From positions 15,736,001-15,800,000 of the forward strand of contig CM067541.1 of NCBI GenBank assembly GCA_034509755.1: a stretch of 64,000 bases of DNA, in the 5' to 3' direction. The position numbers were made by a program, and so were the translations under genes. Below, piece by piece: positions 11,970 through 23,829 of this stretch. This DNA comes from Anisodus tanguticus (lineage: Eukaryota > Streptophyta > Magnoliopsida > Solanales > Solanaceae). Positions within the stretch are counted from its first letter, which is position 1, and each line of letters starts with the position of its first letter. The notes beneath the pieces are model-generated. The model did not search any database. It had not been told where the DNA came from and saw nothing but the letters and a program-made list of their open reading frames with translations.

Positions 11970-13617
11970 TTAGCTCTTAGCTGCCAATTTTTCCTTGGCC
12001 TTTTGGATCTTCAAAACCTTCTTAACAATTTTTTGCTCTTCCACCAAGAAAGCTCGGACAATCCTGCCAACCCAACATTACTCAATTATTCGAGTTAACA
12101 CAAAAGAAAATAGACATGGCCAGGCCAAAAAACTTCAAGAGAACAAACCTCTCCCTCACTGCTCCTCCAGACAATACACCACCATAGGCACGGTTCACAG
12201 TCCTCCTGTTCCTAGACAATCTGGATCTCTTATACTCTGTTGGTCTCAAGTGAGGAATCTGCAAGATAGAAAGCTTCAAGATTAAAAAATTGCACCAAAG
12301 GCTTGAATAATTAACGGATTATTCAATAACATACTGAAATTGATGAATACCATACAATCAGATTTTTAAACACCAAGCACAAGAACGAAGGGTATTAGAT
12401 CTATCAGCAGGGCTGAAAAGTGTTGAGAGGCAATACCCGACATCACAACTACTCACTGAAAGAAGCCACCAGAATAGCTAAAGTTGGCACATGACAGTTG
12501 TCAAAAGATAAATTATAAATATCAAGACCATTTTCTTCTCCTCCAATTCTGGAGAAAAGAAAAGAAATTTATCTATAGCCTAACGAAGAACATTCGTCAT
12601 CCATTAGACAAATAGGACCTAATAGCTATCTTATATTAGAGGCACAACAACAATCATCTGACCATGGAATTGAGCAATTACAGCTACATTATTTTTATAA
12701 TGAAGCTATGAATTGTCACACTTCGATTAAACGTTCATGCTAATAGTATCACAACAGATACACTTAGCTTCAGTCTGAATTGGAAACCAACAACAACATA
12801 CCCGGTGTAATCCCAAACATTGGGGTCTGGGGAGCGTAAGATCTACACAGACATTAACTCTAACTTTTGTGGGGTAGAGAGGCTGTTTACAATAGACCCT
12901 TGGCTAAAAAGAATATAGTCAATGCAGATTCAAGGAAAAGAAGACAACAAGATGTCACAATACAATACAAATAAAGCAACACATAGGAATACATATACAA
13001 GAGTATGGATCTACGCACACCTAAATAATACTACAAAGAAAGGGAGAAGAGGATATGGAGAGGCTAGCCCCCTACCCCTCTCACCCAGAGGGCGACAAAA
13101 CTCAACTACCTACAAACCGTCTATCCCAAGACTCGACCTCCAAATCTTCCTACCATTCGAAGAAATTAATCAATATTAAAAATTCAGATCTAAATATCAC
13201 ATATTTTGATATTAAGCTCGGGAAATCGCATCGAGAAAATGTAGACAATTAATATAAGAAGGAAAGATGGCATTACCCCTTGAATCCTCTTTCCAGTGAC
13301 AGGGCACTTGGGACCACTAGCCCTCTTTTTAGTTGTCTGATACACCAACTTCCCACCTGTATGGATCTCAAACTAGTTAAGATCTCTATGGCTCGTCTAT
13401 ATCAATTCTTCTCTATTCGGACCACATCACAGTAATACTAATTTATACATGAAATCGAATGACTCAAACTAAAGAACTAGGTTATGAACACTTTTAAGTT
13501 GGAATAAAATGCATTGTATTGAAAACAGTTATTTGTACCAGGGGTTTTGACGACACGGTGCTGGTTGGATTTGGTGGCATAGCTGTGGCGCTTCCGGTAT
13601 GTGAGTCGCTGCACCAT
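11970..13617 (-). CDS. RPL34: 60S ribosomal protein eL34, four exons
   Basis: The gene encodes ribosomal protein eL34 of the large cytosolic subunit. Exons on the minus strand are 13617-13539, 13356-13277, 12258-12149 and 12063-11970 (stop TAA 11972-11970). All introns are GT-AG. The 363 coding bases give 120 residues, the usual plant length. The protein starts MVQRLTYRKRHSYATKSNQH, continues GGKLVYQTTKKRASGPKCPV, has RPTEYKRSRLSRNRRTVNRA and YGGVLSGGAVRERI, and ends KAKEKLAAKS, very basic as expected for an rRNA-binding protein. The start is fixed by the conserved N-terminus. Intron 2 (12259-13276) contains a short LINE/SINE tail. No lesion is seen, so I take it as functional. Telo-box and site II motifs lie upstream. 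Confidence 0.97.
12786..12912 (-). repeat. RTE/Au-SINE-type 3' tail in eL34 intron 2
   Basis: On the minus strand this reads TTTTTAGCCAAGGGTCTATT, then CCCCAGACCCCAATG, GGGATTACACCGGGTATG and TTGTTGTTGG. It matches, with changes, the last 115 bases of the RTE LINE at 40869-40982. Only the 3' tail is present, so it is a 5'-truncated copy of either a LINE or an Au-type SINE. Confidence 0.75.
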
Positions 13618-13860
13618 CTTTGCTACCTCTCTCTCTCACTAGGTTGAGCCTCCGACGGAAGAGGGAGGAAAGGTTTTGAGATAACTAAGTTTAAAACCCT
13701 ACTCGGGAATTTGCCCTAGATCTAACGGCCACTAATTAATATATATTTGGACGGTTATGATTGACAACGATATGGGCCTATGTTACTCTTTTGGGTTTCA
13801 GTCCAACCCAACTTGTTGTTTGGGCTCGTATACACGACTATTTTGGGCTTCAACAACCCA
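13618..13860 (-). promoter_or_regulatory. Upstream region of eL34 with telo-box and site II motifs
   Basis: An AAACCCTA telo-box lies at 13694-13701, about 80 bases before the start codon. TGGGCC (13773-13778) and TGGGCT (13821-13826, 13844-13849) are site II elements. This pairing is typical of plant ribosomal-protein promoters and drives expression in dividing cells. A pyrimidine-rich stretch on the coding strand near the transcript start (13625-13675) also fits. Motifs are seen; their activity is inferred. Confidence 0.65.
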
Positions 13861-14904
13861 TCTAAATGTTTGCTATTCATTTTTTTTAACGTATTGGACT
13901 TCAAACGCGCAGGTCTTTAATTTTTGCCCCTCATATATGTGGTCGTTAAATTTTGCTCCTGCTACTTATTTAATAAAAATATCCAGACGTGCTTCACAAG
14001 GCATAAATTCGGTAATATTTTTATCTTTGAAACTGAACTTTTGTTTCACTCGGCATAAATTTTGTAGGAATTAAGTTATGCGGCATAAGTTTTGTAGTAT
14101 TTTTCAGATTATATTGAATGTTGAAAGTTTTTCCTTATCTGGCTTAATTTGTGTGGATGTTATGATACATATGTCGAAGTTAAACGTTAAATATGCCGAG
14201 CGAAATCTAAAATTATGTCATTTTTCAGATTATGTTGGAGTATTGAAAGTTTGCTTCATCCTTCATAATTTGTGTGGACGTTATGATACATATACCGGTG
14301 CATATTCCATGTCTCGTATCAAATATAAATATATAAAAAGTGTACAAATAGTGCAGGCATAGATTATACAATAATTATACACTGCATGCTAGCTAAAAAA
14401 ATGAAATAAGGCTTATTATCTTTTTATGTCGGATACTGTAAACAATACTAGAATATGATAAGTTCATAGGACTACTGATCCCACTTTTAGTTGTTCAAAG
14501 ATTATAAATAGAATAAAGACGGTGAGAAGGAGGATGTTCACAACTATATGAATTAAACTTATATATACATAATTCTTGAGACTAATTTTGAATATTATTT
14601 TCATTTAATTTTCAAGAATGATTTGAGCTTGAGCTTCGGTCCCAAATAAATAAGAAATTGAGAAACTGACGTAAACATAAATAATATGAGACTTATTACA
14701 TAAACCTTTTCTGTGTGTAATTTCTTAATTTTCACTCTTGATTATGGTAGTGTGAACAATTTTAATATAACCGATGGAATTTGATTGGTACCAGTAGATT
14801 ACATACCTTTTTTGGAAGTTATCAATCTACATTTACTTTAGATAGTTAGCTTTTGATCAGTTCTCTATAGTGTGAAATTTATCCTAAGAACAACTGAGAT
14901 GGGC
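13861..14904. other. Intergenic, with a 121-bp tandem duplication
   Basis: No gene is recognised. A segment beginning TTTTCAGATTATATTGAATG at 14101 recurs in diverged form from 14222, period 121 bp, both copies carrying TTTGTGTGGA and GTTATGATACATAT. GGCATAA(A/G)TTTTGTAG-like words also recur from 14000 to 14095. The rest is AT-rich. Confidence 0.5.
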
Positions 14905-15165
14905 TTTTTTTTTTTGTTGTTGACGAAGGAACCCGCAGCTGCTACTCTCTCGAGTGCGCACAGGGTAAACCCCGGACTGACGCAATAGCCTGCAAACCAC
15001 GTCAGCCGATTAACCACACTTGGCAAGCCATGTGTGACAGGCTCAACCAAGAAGGTTTATGCAGGGGATCGAACTCGTGACCTTGCGAGATGTGCTTATT
15101 ATGTGCATTAACGAGGGACAGCAGCGTCCGAGGTAGACATATATGTCCAAATCCATGCCAATGAA
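14905..15165 (-). mobile_element. tRNA-derived SINE
   Basis: On the minus strand the element has a Pol III B-box-like GAGTTCGATCC (near 15070), a body with GGTTGAGCCTGTCACACATGG and GCAGGCTATTGCGTCAGTCC, and a poly(A) tail (14907-14917 read as T on the plus strand). The A box is not clear, so the 5' border is approximate. It resembles Solanaceae SINEs; the subfamily is not assigned. Confidence 0.6.
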
Positions 15166-15891
15166 TGAGGAGCAGCACCGTTGCAATAATCATCAAAAGC
15201 ACAGCCACAACTAAATTTCAGATAATTTGCCTTGAAAGGAGCCTAAAATATATGAGATGTAACTTGTGTGCAAACTTTAAGAAAATCTTTGAGATTGACT
15301 CGGTCGGGCTTGACAAAGATGCGAAAATGATGTACAAGCCCCAAATTAAAATCTCTTCCGAACAGAATACAGATATGTGCTAATTAAGTCATATTTAATG
15401 AATCACATAATTCTGACAGTCATTGAAAAAATGACCATAGAACACCAAAATCGCTAATTACTAAAGATAATGATAGAAGCAAAAAATGCTTTCTGATCAA
15501 ACCTTATTAGTTCAATACAACAATATTGCGAGGAAATGGTGCACGTCTGTTTAATTTACGTAGAGCTATGTTAGTACTTTTTTCGGAGATATAGTGACAA
15601 ATGTTATGCAAGCACAATACTTTTTTTTAGCTGCTGGAAGGGAGAGGGAGGTTGGACCATAGTTTAATTTATTACTAATTTGTTAATGAGTCATTTTTCT
15701 CGAAACAAATTATAAAAAAAAAAAATAGCGTCACATGGAAGTACTAATTATTGGCCTCAAGATCATAACAAAATAACAAATATTTTGAGTCGTGATATCT
15801 AGTAAGAGAGGAAAATTATTCTTTTTCAATATCATACAAATATTGGTTGTATACATAATATTTGTCTAGATACATATCCTTTAATCTTCTC
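15166..15891. other. Intergenic, no gene seen
   Basis: AT-rich. Short ORFs show no domain and no intron-exon structure. Confidence 0.5.
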
Positions 15892-16306
15892 AATAAATTT
15901 TATGTAAACATTCAAATTACGGTTTGTTACGATTGACTTCATTAAAATATGATATAGTGTTTCTATTAAATGATTCTGACTTAAAATTTTGAAAAAGCTT
16001 AAGTGTGTGTTCTCAAACGTCCATTACGTAGATAAGTTAATTACTTACATTTTACCACCTCCTTTAATTATATGGAACAACATCAACAAATCATACAATG
16101 TTCCAATTGATGTTGATGAAATATAACTAAAGGGGAGGCTATTTTTATGTAATTTAACTTATTTACGTAATGACGTTTGAGAACACGCGCATAACCTTTC
16201 AAAAATATTAGTCATAAATAATTAATAAAAAACACTTTATCATGTGCAGTGTCCGGGTGTTTAATAGAAACAATCCTACAATTCGAGTGTCTAAATAAAA
16301 TTTATT
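15892..16306. mobile_element. Foldback element with arms near 190 bp
   Basis: The 5' arm starting AATAAATTTTATGTAAACAT (15892) pairs with the 3' arm ending ATAAAATTTATT (16306). Pairing continues inward through ATATAGTGTTTCTATTAA / TTAATAAAAAACACTTTAT and is strongest at GTGTTCTCAAACGT (16007-16020) and ACGTTTGAGAACAC (16173-16186). No coding sequence is inside. It looks like a non-autonomous DNA transposon; no target duplication was fixed, so the superfamily is open. Confidence 0.7.
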
Positions 16307-16351
16307 TTTAAAATTCCTCAATGCATTCAACCTAATTTGTTAGAACTATGT

Positions 16352-16465
16352 AGGGATCTAGTAGCTCAGTTGGTTGGCTGCCTCAACTTTCACCTTGTTG
16401 GTGAGGGTTCGAATCCCCACGGTGTAATCTCCTCCCCATTCTCCCTTCCCCTGCCCCTTATATAA
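16352..16465 (+). mobile_element. tRNA-derived SINE (plus strand)
   Basis: It has an A box TAGCTCAGTTGG (16362-16373) and a B box GGTTCGAATCC (16406-16416) at tRNA-like spacing. A pyrimidine-rich body (CTCCTCCCCATTCTCCCTTC) follows instead of a matching acceptor strand. The Pol III boxes are intact, but a tRNA acceptor stem cannot form, so it is a SINE and not a tRNA gene. Confidence 0.72.
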
Positions 16466-16467
16466 TA

Positions 16468-16791
16468 CTCCCACCGTTCCATAATAAGTGTCACTTTAGC
16501 AAAAAAAAGTTGTCTCAAAATAAGTGTCATCTTAGGAATTCAAAACATAAATTTGTTACTTTTTCCTACTACACTCTTAGACAAAAAATGACAAGCTCTC
16601 TATTTAAGAAATATTTATTGACAAGTTCTCTATTTAAGACATAAATAATTACTATTCATGCATGCTTTAATCAAAAGGAAAAAATAATCTATTTTTTTTA
16701 TGGGTAGTTTGGTAAACTTTTCATTGCATTATTAATTTCTTAATATATATATTTTTTTACTAAGATGACACTTATTATGAAATAGAGAGAG
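16468..16791. mobile_element. Stowaway-like MITE
   Basis: A 324-bp element with terminal inverted repeats CTCCCACCGTTCCATAATAA at the left and TTATTATGAAATAGAGAGAG at the right, flanked by TA on both sides (16466-16467, 16792-16793). The next bases, GTGTCACTTTAG and CTAAGATGACAC, extend the repeat. Ends of the CTCCCTCCGT type with a TA target duplication mark Tc1/mariner-derived Stowaway MITEs. A word CAAGCTCTCTATTTAAG is repeated near 16591 and 16621. Confidence 0.85.
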
Positions 16792-18399
16792 TAATAAAAA
16801 AATCACACTCACCAAGACTACAATCATGATTTAAATCACTAGCATAAGTTTCTTTTAGAACAAAATAAGAAAACACAAATAAACAAAGATCCTCTCGAAT
16901 TCAATAAACTAGCAGAGGTTTGACTTTTGTTTATCCACCCAAACAATTAAATGCTGGCTAATAAAAGTCAATACTTGACTTGTTCGAGTAATTTCCCGTC
17001 ACATTAATCATTTGTCGGGAGTGGTCCCTCACATAATCACTAGTCTACGTTGCACCAGATCACGTGGTATAAACGTGACCCACAGTCCTCTACTGCCAGC
17101 TGTCAGGTTAACTGAATTTGTCCAAACTTAAACTAGGCCCAGTTTTAAATCTTCTTGATTTGGTGAATAGGATAGTCGACCCAGGCCCATATTAGAGCTA
17201 GCCAACCCAATCATTTCTCAAGTGCTCAAACAATGAATCGGAACACTAAACAGTGAGCACACGGTTTGTCCAAGGCCGTAATATCGGGCCGATTGGGTTA
17301 TGTGGGACTGGATAATTAGTTGACTCTTGAGGGTGTTTGTGAACTCAAGGTTGTATGATATAACCTCTCCATTTTAACGAAGAATTTATATGGGATGACT
17401 TTCTAAAGGATTAGTGTTTAACTTTTGATTTTAAGTAAAGTTGTGTAAATATAGATTTTGTTAGAACATCTCTCATTTTCTCATATTTTTAAAAAAGAAA
17501 AGAGTGGATAATGTTCTATCCCCACAATGGGTTCTAATTTACTAAATCACATCTTTCTGTTTTCGGAACATCACATGTAGACGTTTTTGGGGGAGAATCA
17601 CTTGGCGCGGGGCCTCCCGTGTGAGGTCATGTGATGGTGAACAACTCAGGCAGGAAATGCTGAAAAGCGGCTAACGATGCAAGAGCTCTTTTCCCCTTAT
17701 ACGCCATTTTCTTTTTTTTTATTCGGATCGGATTTATGTTGGCTTCGTTGGGAGGCTCGCGTAGTTTGTTACGTCAGCTCCAAAAGGATAAGTTGCGTTG
17801 GAATTGATAAAGTTCCGTGGAGTTCATAATTGCATAAAAGGAGTCAAAGTAGTGGCTGCGGCGCGTTGAGGCACTTCTTCGACGGTCAAGTCAGAGTTGC
17901 TGCTTTCGCATCACAGAGGAAGGGACTTCGATAACTGCTTCTGAAAGTGCTATTCTTGCGGCGAAAGCTCCGTCAGGCTTAGATGATTCAGTACTCATTT
18001 GAACTTATATTGTCCATCTCTAATGAAATCTAGCTAGTTTGGTTGAAGAAAAGAAGATTGAATTTTTTTTTTACTTTCTTGAGCTTAAAAAAATTGTTGA
18101 ATAAGACAAAGTTGTCTATTGCTGTTTGAAAGTTTGAGTGGAATCTAACCATTACATAATTATTGTTACTAGTATTAAAAGGTTGAATATTAAATTTAGA
18201 GTCATTTCAACTAATTCTGAAGCAAAAACGTTTTGTGACGTTTTTACACGATAAATTGCATATGGTGAACCGTCGGGATTTTGTGATCAAAGTTTGGTCA
18301 TCCTTCAGGATTTGCGACAAGACAAGTTTAGCCCATCAATTTGAAGTATGTTAAGATAACGTGTTGTGCGAGCTCATTATATATAGAGCTACTAGGGAG
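16792..18399. other. Intergenic, no gene recognised
   Basis: AT-rich with a more GC-rich patch at 17580-17990 that has no recognisable protein in any frame. It may be a decayed gene fragment, but nothing supports a family. Confidence 0.4.
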
Positions 18400-18436
18400 A
18401 ATTAATTATAGGTGACAAGAAAGATTTAAAACTAAG

Positions 18437-18535
18437 TGGGAGCAACTCAAGTTTTTTTTATTGAGTGGGAGCAACTCATTTTTTTTTATTGAGTGGGAGC
18501 AACTCGAGTTTTTTTTATTGAGTGGAGGTAACAAA
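18437..18535. repeat. Minisatellite of about 40 bp, three copies
   Basis: Three to four copies of AGTGGGAGCAACTC followed by a T-run and TATTG, with slight changes. It lies near the presumed left end of the MULE. Confidence 0.8.
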
Positions 18536-19009
18536 CATTAAATTAGTGATTAATGAGTTTTGACTCATTTTCAAACTTGCCCCCAAGTTTTAAGTTTTAC
18601 ATTTTGGCTCAACCAATATAAAACCCTAATTTACCTAAAAGGGTAACAAAAAAACGTGCGAACATCTCCTCTAGCCCATCGACGACACTCCTCTTCCTTC
18701 TTCCTTCTTTTTCTTGATTCTTTGTCCATTGTTGTTGCTTCTCCTCCTTCTTGCTTCTTATTCTTTCTTCTTCTTCGTCCTCTACCATTGTTGTCTTCTT
18801 CCTCCCCTAAAGCATTGTTCTTCATTTAGAAAAAAATAGAATCCACTCGATTTACTCAATTTTTTGAGTGAATTTGGTTCGTGAAGCACTAGGCATTACT
18901 TCAATGGTGATTTTTGCTCATTTGGTAAGTAAAATAATGCTTTTTTGTTTCAATAATTCATCTGGGTATAGCTGTTAATTTTCAAATTATTTACAGCACA
19001 ATTTTAGTT

Positions 19010-19660
19010 ATTGCAACAAGTGCTAACGCCGTTGTATCAGTTGTTGCAACAGGTGTTGTAGCTGCTATAACAATTACAATAGATTATGCAGTTGTTAACA
19101 ATTGCATAATCTGTTGGGAATTTTCTACATGTTTTGGATGAAATAGAAGCTTATTCCAACATATTAGTGAGTTGTTGCAACAATTGGTAATTTGTTGCAA
19201 CAAGTAGCTTCATTGTTGTAACAACTCACTAATCTGTTGGAATAAGCTTCAACTTTTTGGGTTCTGGTTCATCCAAACATTGCAGAAGATGTCCAACAGA
19301 TTAGTGAGTTATTGCAACAACTACGGTACTTGTTGTAACAAGTAGCTTAATTATTGCAACAACTCACTAATCTGTTGGAACAAGTTTCTGTTTCGTCCAA
19401 ACATTGCAGAAGATGTCAACAGATTAGTGAGTTGTTGCAACGATTGGTAATATGTTTCAATAAGTAGGTTATTTGTCGTAACAACTCACTAATCTGTTGT
19501 ATATCTTCTACAATGTTTAGATGACCCAAAACCCAAAAAACTGAAGTTGCCTCCAATAGATTACTAGGTTGTTACAATAACTAAGCTACTTGTTACAACA
19601 TATTACCAATTGTTGCAACAAGTCACTAATCTGTTGGATGCAGCCTCTACATCTGTTTCA
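19010..19660. repeat. TTGTTGCAACAA-type repeat block, upstream of the transposase
   Basis: Dozens of variants of the palindrome TTGTTGCAACAA, often joined as CAACTCACTAATCTGTTGGA or its reverse, with longer units of about 120 bp that alternate in orientation. There is no coding sense. It fills the region just before the transposase reading frame. Confidence 0.8.
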
Positions 19661-19809
19661 TTTTGTTATAGTTTGGTATGCATTGTCATGATCAAATTTT
19701 TTAAACAAAATATCTTTAGGTTCCTTGAACATCATTGATGAGGGACTCAATAACAATAGAGATTGATTGTCATAGTGAATGAGTTGAAAATAATAATTGA
19801 TTTATTTGG

Positions 19810-21984
19810 CGCTGGAAGGGTGTTGCAGCATCTGTAAAGACGATAACGATGACCGTCCAAAGAGATGTCGTGTATGATGATTTTGTGAACCTAATTATTG
19901 CCTATTGTGAATCGAAAGATCATGTCATCAGTTACATGCACATCTCTTTTGAAAAAGCAGAGGGTAGCTCCATTTAAGTAACTCAATCAGGTTCATTTGC
20001 GTGCTTATTTGAATGATGAAGCTAGCCCCATTTTAAGGGTATATGTGGTTGGAAGCCGGATAGTGAACCGCAATTTGGATCAGGACCAACAAGATATGTT
20101 GAATGATGAATATGATGGGGTGGATATGGATATTCCAAATAATAGAAGTGGGGGTGATCAGATTCCTATACCCAAATTTGAGAGCAATACACAATCAACA
20201 CAGTCCAACCATGTTCAAGAAGATAAAACATAGTTTTATAAAGGAATGTCATTCAAGAACAAAGGAGTACTAGAAACTTCGTTGAAACTTTCTTGCGTGA
20301 AGAAGGATTTTAGACTCAAGAAGGTGATTAATTTGCATATTGTGTATTATTTTTTATGTGCATATCGGGAGTGCAAGTGGTGGCTGAGGGTTATGAAGCT
20401 TATAAGTTCTGACAGATTCTATATCAGAACCTACGTAAAGTATCACACATGTGATTCTGAGCATATTACGAGCCATAATCCACATGCCACAATAAAAGTG
20501 ATCAATGAATACTTCAAATATAGGTTTTCCGGCGGTAAATACCCCTCTACAAAAGATATGAGTCATTCAATGCATACAAAATTGGGTTGTAAGGTTAGTT
20601 ATTGGAATGTTTGAAAGGGCATGAAGATTTCAAAGGCTCTGACTAGGAGAACACATGAGCACGGGTATGCAATGCTTTATGCGTATCGTTATATGCTTTG
20701 GTCCATAAATCCAGGAAGTAAGACGACATTGAAGGTTGATGAAAATAGGAAGTTCAAGTACTTTTTTTGTAGCCTATGCTGCTTGGATGTTTGATTTTGC
20801 ACAAATGAGAAAAATTAAAGCTATCAATGGGACATTCTTAAAGAGTAAGTACGAAGGAGTGTTGTTGTCAGCTGTGGCACATGATACAGAGAATCATATT
20901 TTTCCGGTGGCATTTTGTGTAGTAGACAAGGAGTGTGATGCCTCGTACAAATATTTTTTGAACAAATGAGAAGTTATGTAGATGATACTCCTAAATTGTG
21001 CATAATTTTGGATAGGCATCCAAGTATCAAAAATGCGGTTTCGATTTTCTACCTTACAACTCATTATGGTTGTTGTATGAGTCACATTGGGAAAAATATC
21101 CGAACCATCTTTCACAATGATAATGTCATATCTTATTTTTATAAAGCAGCAAAAGCATACAAGATAGATGTGTTCAATGACCATTTTAATCAAATAAGAG
21201 ATATGGTACCTGGGGCCGCCGAACATCTTGAGCATGTTAGATTCCACAGATGAAGCAGGGCATTCTGGCCGGAAAATAGGTATATTTACACCTTATTGTT
21301 GTATTTTTTGATTTGTATATTAATTAACTTTCAAATTTTTAGAATAATTAATTATTTATTTTAATAGGTATAATATTATGATGACTAACATCGTTGAGTC
21401 GGTGAACACAATGTTCAATGTTGAAAGAGAATTTTCCATTATTGCTCTATTTGATTCCATCAACTGAAGATTTGCAGAAAAATTTCATGAGAGGCATATG
21501 GAGTTCATCAACTCACCAACCATCTTTGTTCCTTTAATGGAAAAAAATATCAAAGTATATCAACCTGGGAAACAAGTTATTGGCCCATCAAATTGCAAAT
21601 TCTAGGTTCATCGTCATTGGTCATGGTGAAGTTGCAACGGTGAATCTTCAAATGAGATCTTGTACTTGTAGAAATTTTGACTTGGATAAGATACCGTGTC
21701 CACATGCTATGGCAGCACTCAGAGTCCAGTATGGTGAAGACTTTGGAAGGCGAATTTATGAGTGCTCGTCTCCATATTATACGGTGAAGAAATACATAAT
21801 TGTATATTATGAGGAAATTCATTTTGTGCCTTCTGAAGAATCTTGGGATGTTCCTTTGGAGATTTTAGAGAGAGAAATGTCTCTTCCATATGTTGACCCA
21901 AGCAAATCGGAAAGAATGCAGACAAAGAGGAGGCGTGGAATCGGAGAATCATTTCCCACGAGGAAAAACAAACAAAACAGTTAG
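19810..21984 (+). pseudogene. Mutator-like (MULE) transposase, broken
   Basis: The frames from 19810 give an N-terminal domain (RWKGVAA, DVVYDDFVNLI, LRVYVVGSRI). A MuDR-type DNA-binding region follows (ECKWWLRVMKL, FYIRTYVKYHTC). The DDE transposase core has AYAAWMFDFAQMRKIKAING, KYEGVLLSAVAHDTENHI and CIILDRHPSIKNA, and near the end there is a SWIM zinc finger (CTCRNFDLDKIPCPHAM, C-x-C then C-x-H). The first catalytic aspartate appears as asparagine in ING(T)F, where IDGT is usual; the second (LDRH) is kept. There are stops after SYWNV and LEHVRFHR and several frameshifts. An 88-bp GT-AG intron (21280-21367) joins PENR to YNIMMTNIVESVN. The zinc knuckle usual after RKNK is missing. Not active. 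Confidence 0.88.
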
Positions 21985-22229
21985 CCACAAAAAAACTATA
22001 TGCCCATCCCGAGTTGCTCCATAGTTGTTAATCTTGCCCTATCTTGTAATAGTAATTACTCTTTTTGGTGTTTGTGAACTTGGATTTTAACACATTTTAA
22101 TTTTGTTCTTTCTTGTAATGATAAATCGTGTTGTTGATACTTGTGAACCTAATTTATAATAGATATTGATCTTGTTTAAATCACAAATGTATGTTCTGTT
22201 GATATTTTTGTTGTTAATGAATTGCTGAA

Positions 22230-22600
22230 CAATTTCCAACAAGTAAGGGATCTATTGCAACAACTTTATTACTTGTTGGTGTTATTTCAACAAGTGACAG
22301 GCCTTGTTGCAACAACTAGTAAGTTGTTAGACATATTACAATAAATGCGAGTTTTTAACTTGTACCAAATTTGTTGCAGCAACTAAGTTACTTGTTGGGG
22401 TTTATCCAATAAGTGATACGACTTGTTACAGTAACTGGGTTGGTTGTTTGAGTTTTTCCAACAAGTGGAACAACTTGTTGCAACAACTTGGTAAGTTGTT
22501 GTGTTTTATCCAACAAGTGATATGACTTTTCAACAGCTAAGTTACTTGTTGCAACATATTAGGTACTAGTTGCAACAAATTCTACTTGATTCACCCATTT
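22230..22600. repeat. TTGTTGCAACAA-type block downstream of the transposase
   Basis: Repeats of CTTGTTGCAACAACT and CAACAAGTGA, with a spacing near 55-60 bp. Same motif as at 19010-19660. Confidence 0.8.
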
Positions 22601-23190
22601 TTAGTGATCAACAAAGGGAATTAATGATATTTAGTGATAAACAATAGAAATTAATGGTATTTAGTGATAAACAATTGAAATTAATTATACAAAATCAATA
22701 TAATGGTATTTTGAGTCAGGATGAATGATCAACTACATGACTATTTACTAAAATGAGTGATCATAAGAGTGATTTGATGTGAAATACTTGATTCACCCAA
22801 AGTTAGTGATAAACAATAAAAATCAATGGTATTTAGTGATAAACAATTGAAATCAATGATACTTAATCAATAAGATGGTATTTTAAGTCATGATGGATGA
22901 TCAACTACATGACTATGCACTAAAATGAGAGATCATAAGAGTGATTTGATATGAAATACTTGATTCACCCAAATTTAGTGATAAACAATAGAAATCAATG
23001 GTATTTAGTGATAAACAATTGAAATCAATGATACTTAATCAATATAATGGTATTTTGAGTTAGGACGGATGATCAACTACATGACTATGTACTAAAATAA
23101 GTGATCATAAGAGTGATGTGATATGAAATACTTGATTCACCCAAATTTAGTGATAAATAATTTAAATCAATGGTATTCAGTAACCAATAG
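22600..23190. repeat. 172-bp tandem repeat, about three copies
   Basis: The anchor GATCAACTACATGACTAT occurs at 22727, 22899 and 23071, exactly 172 bp apart each time. Inside each unit TTAGTGATAAACAAT(T/A) is repeated twice. The first copy is incomplete on the left. Copies differ by only a few bases, so the array is recent compared with the coding remnants beside it. Confidence 0.88.
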
Positions 23191-23194
23191 AGTG

Positions 23195-23650
23195 AAAATG
23201 TTACAACAACTAAGTACATTATTGCAACAACTAAGTACATTATTGCAACAACTAAGTCACTTGTTGCAACAATGGAGACACGTGTTGCAACTACTACGGT
23301 ATCTGTTGTAACAAATTTCCTACTTGTTGAAATAGGTTCAATAGATGTTGAATTTGTTGCAACAATTGCTACATCTGTTGTAACAAAATTGTTAGTTGTT
23401 GCATCGATTTTCTAAGTTGTTACTTAATATAATGCAGTAGATAGAAAATCTGTTGTAACAACTTTATACATCTGTTGCAACATCTGCAACAGTTACAGAG
23501 GTTGTTGCAACATATAATGAATATGTTGCAACAACGTTCCTCATCTGTTGCAACAAGTTCAACAGTTGTTTGATTTTTACCAATTGATTAGTAATCTGTT
23601 GCAACAGATTAGTAACTTGTTTGAAACTACTTAAACAACTTAACATACTG
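23195..23650. repeat. TTGTTGCAACAA-type block between the two MULE genes
   Basis: TTGCAACAACTAAG in tandem (period about 20 bp) then longer variants up to 23650. Any leucine/glutamine ORF seen here is a product of the repeat. Confidence 0.8.
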
Positions 23651-23829
23651 ATTCATAGGTTGTACTTGTACTGAACACCAAACATACATTTGTAAATATA
23701 TAACAAAATTATATAATTCATCAACATCACATAATTCACCAATAACTTAAAAAAGTAGAAACTTAAAAGAAATTGTTCAACAACCCAAAAACCACAAATC
23801 TTAAATACTTGTTCAACATCCCAAATTCA

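Noticed and set aside
16352..16430. tRNA gene
   Set aside because: A and B boxes exist, but the acceptor arms do not pair and a SINE body follows.
17560..18000. Possible protein-coding fragment in a GC-richer patch
   Set aside because: All frames have stops and none gives a recognised family.
22600..23190. CRISPR-like array
   Set aside because: The units are complete tandem repeats with no unique spacers, and this is plant nuclear DNA.
23123..23311. Leu-Gln repeat ORF
   Set aside because: It comes from the TTGCAACAA tandem repeat and has no start context or relatives.
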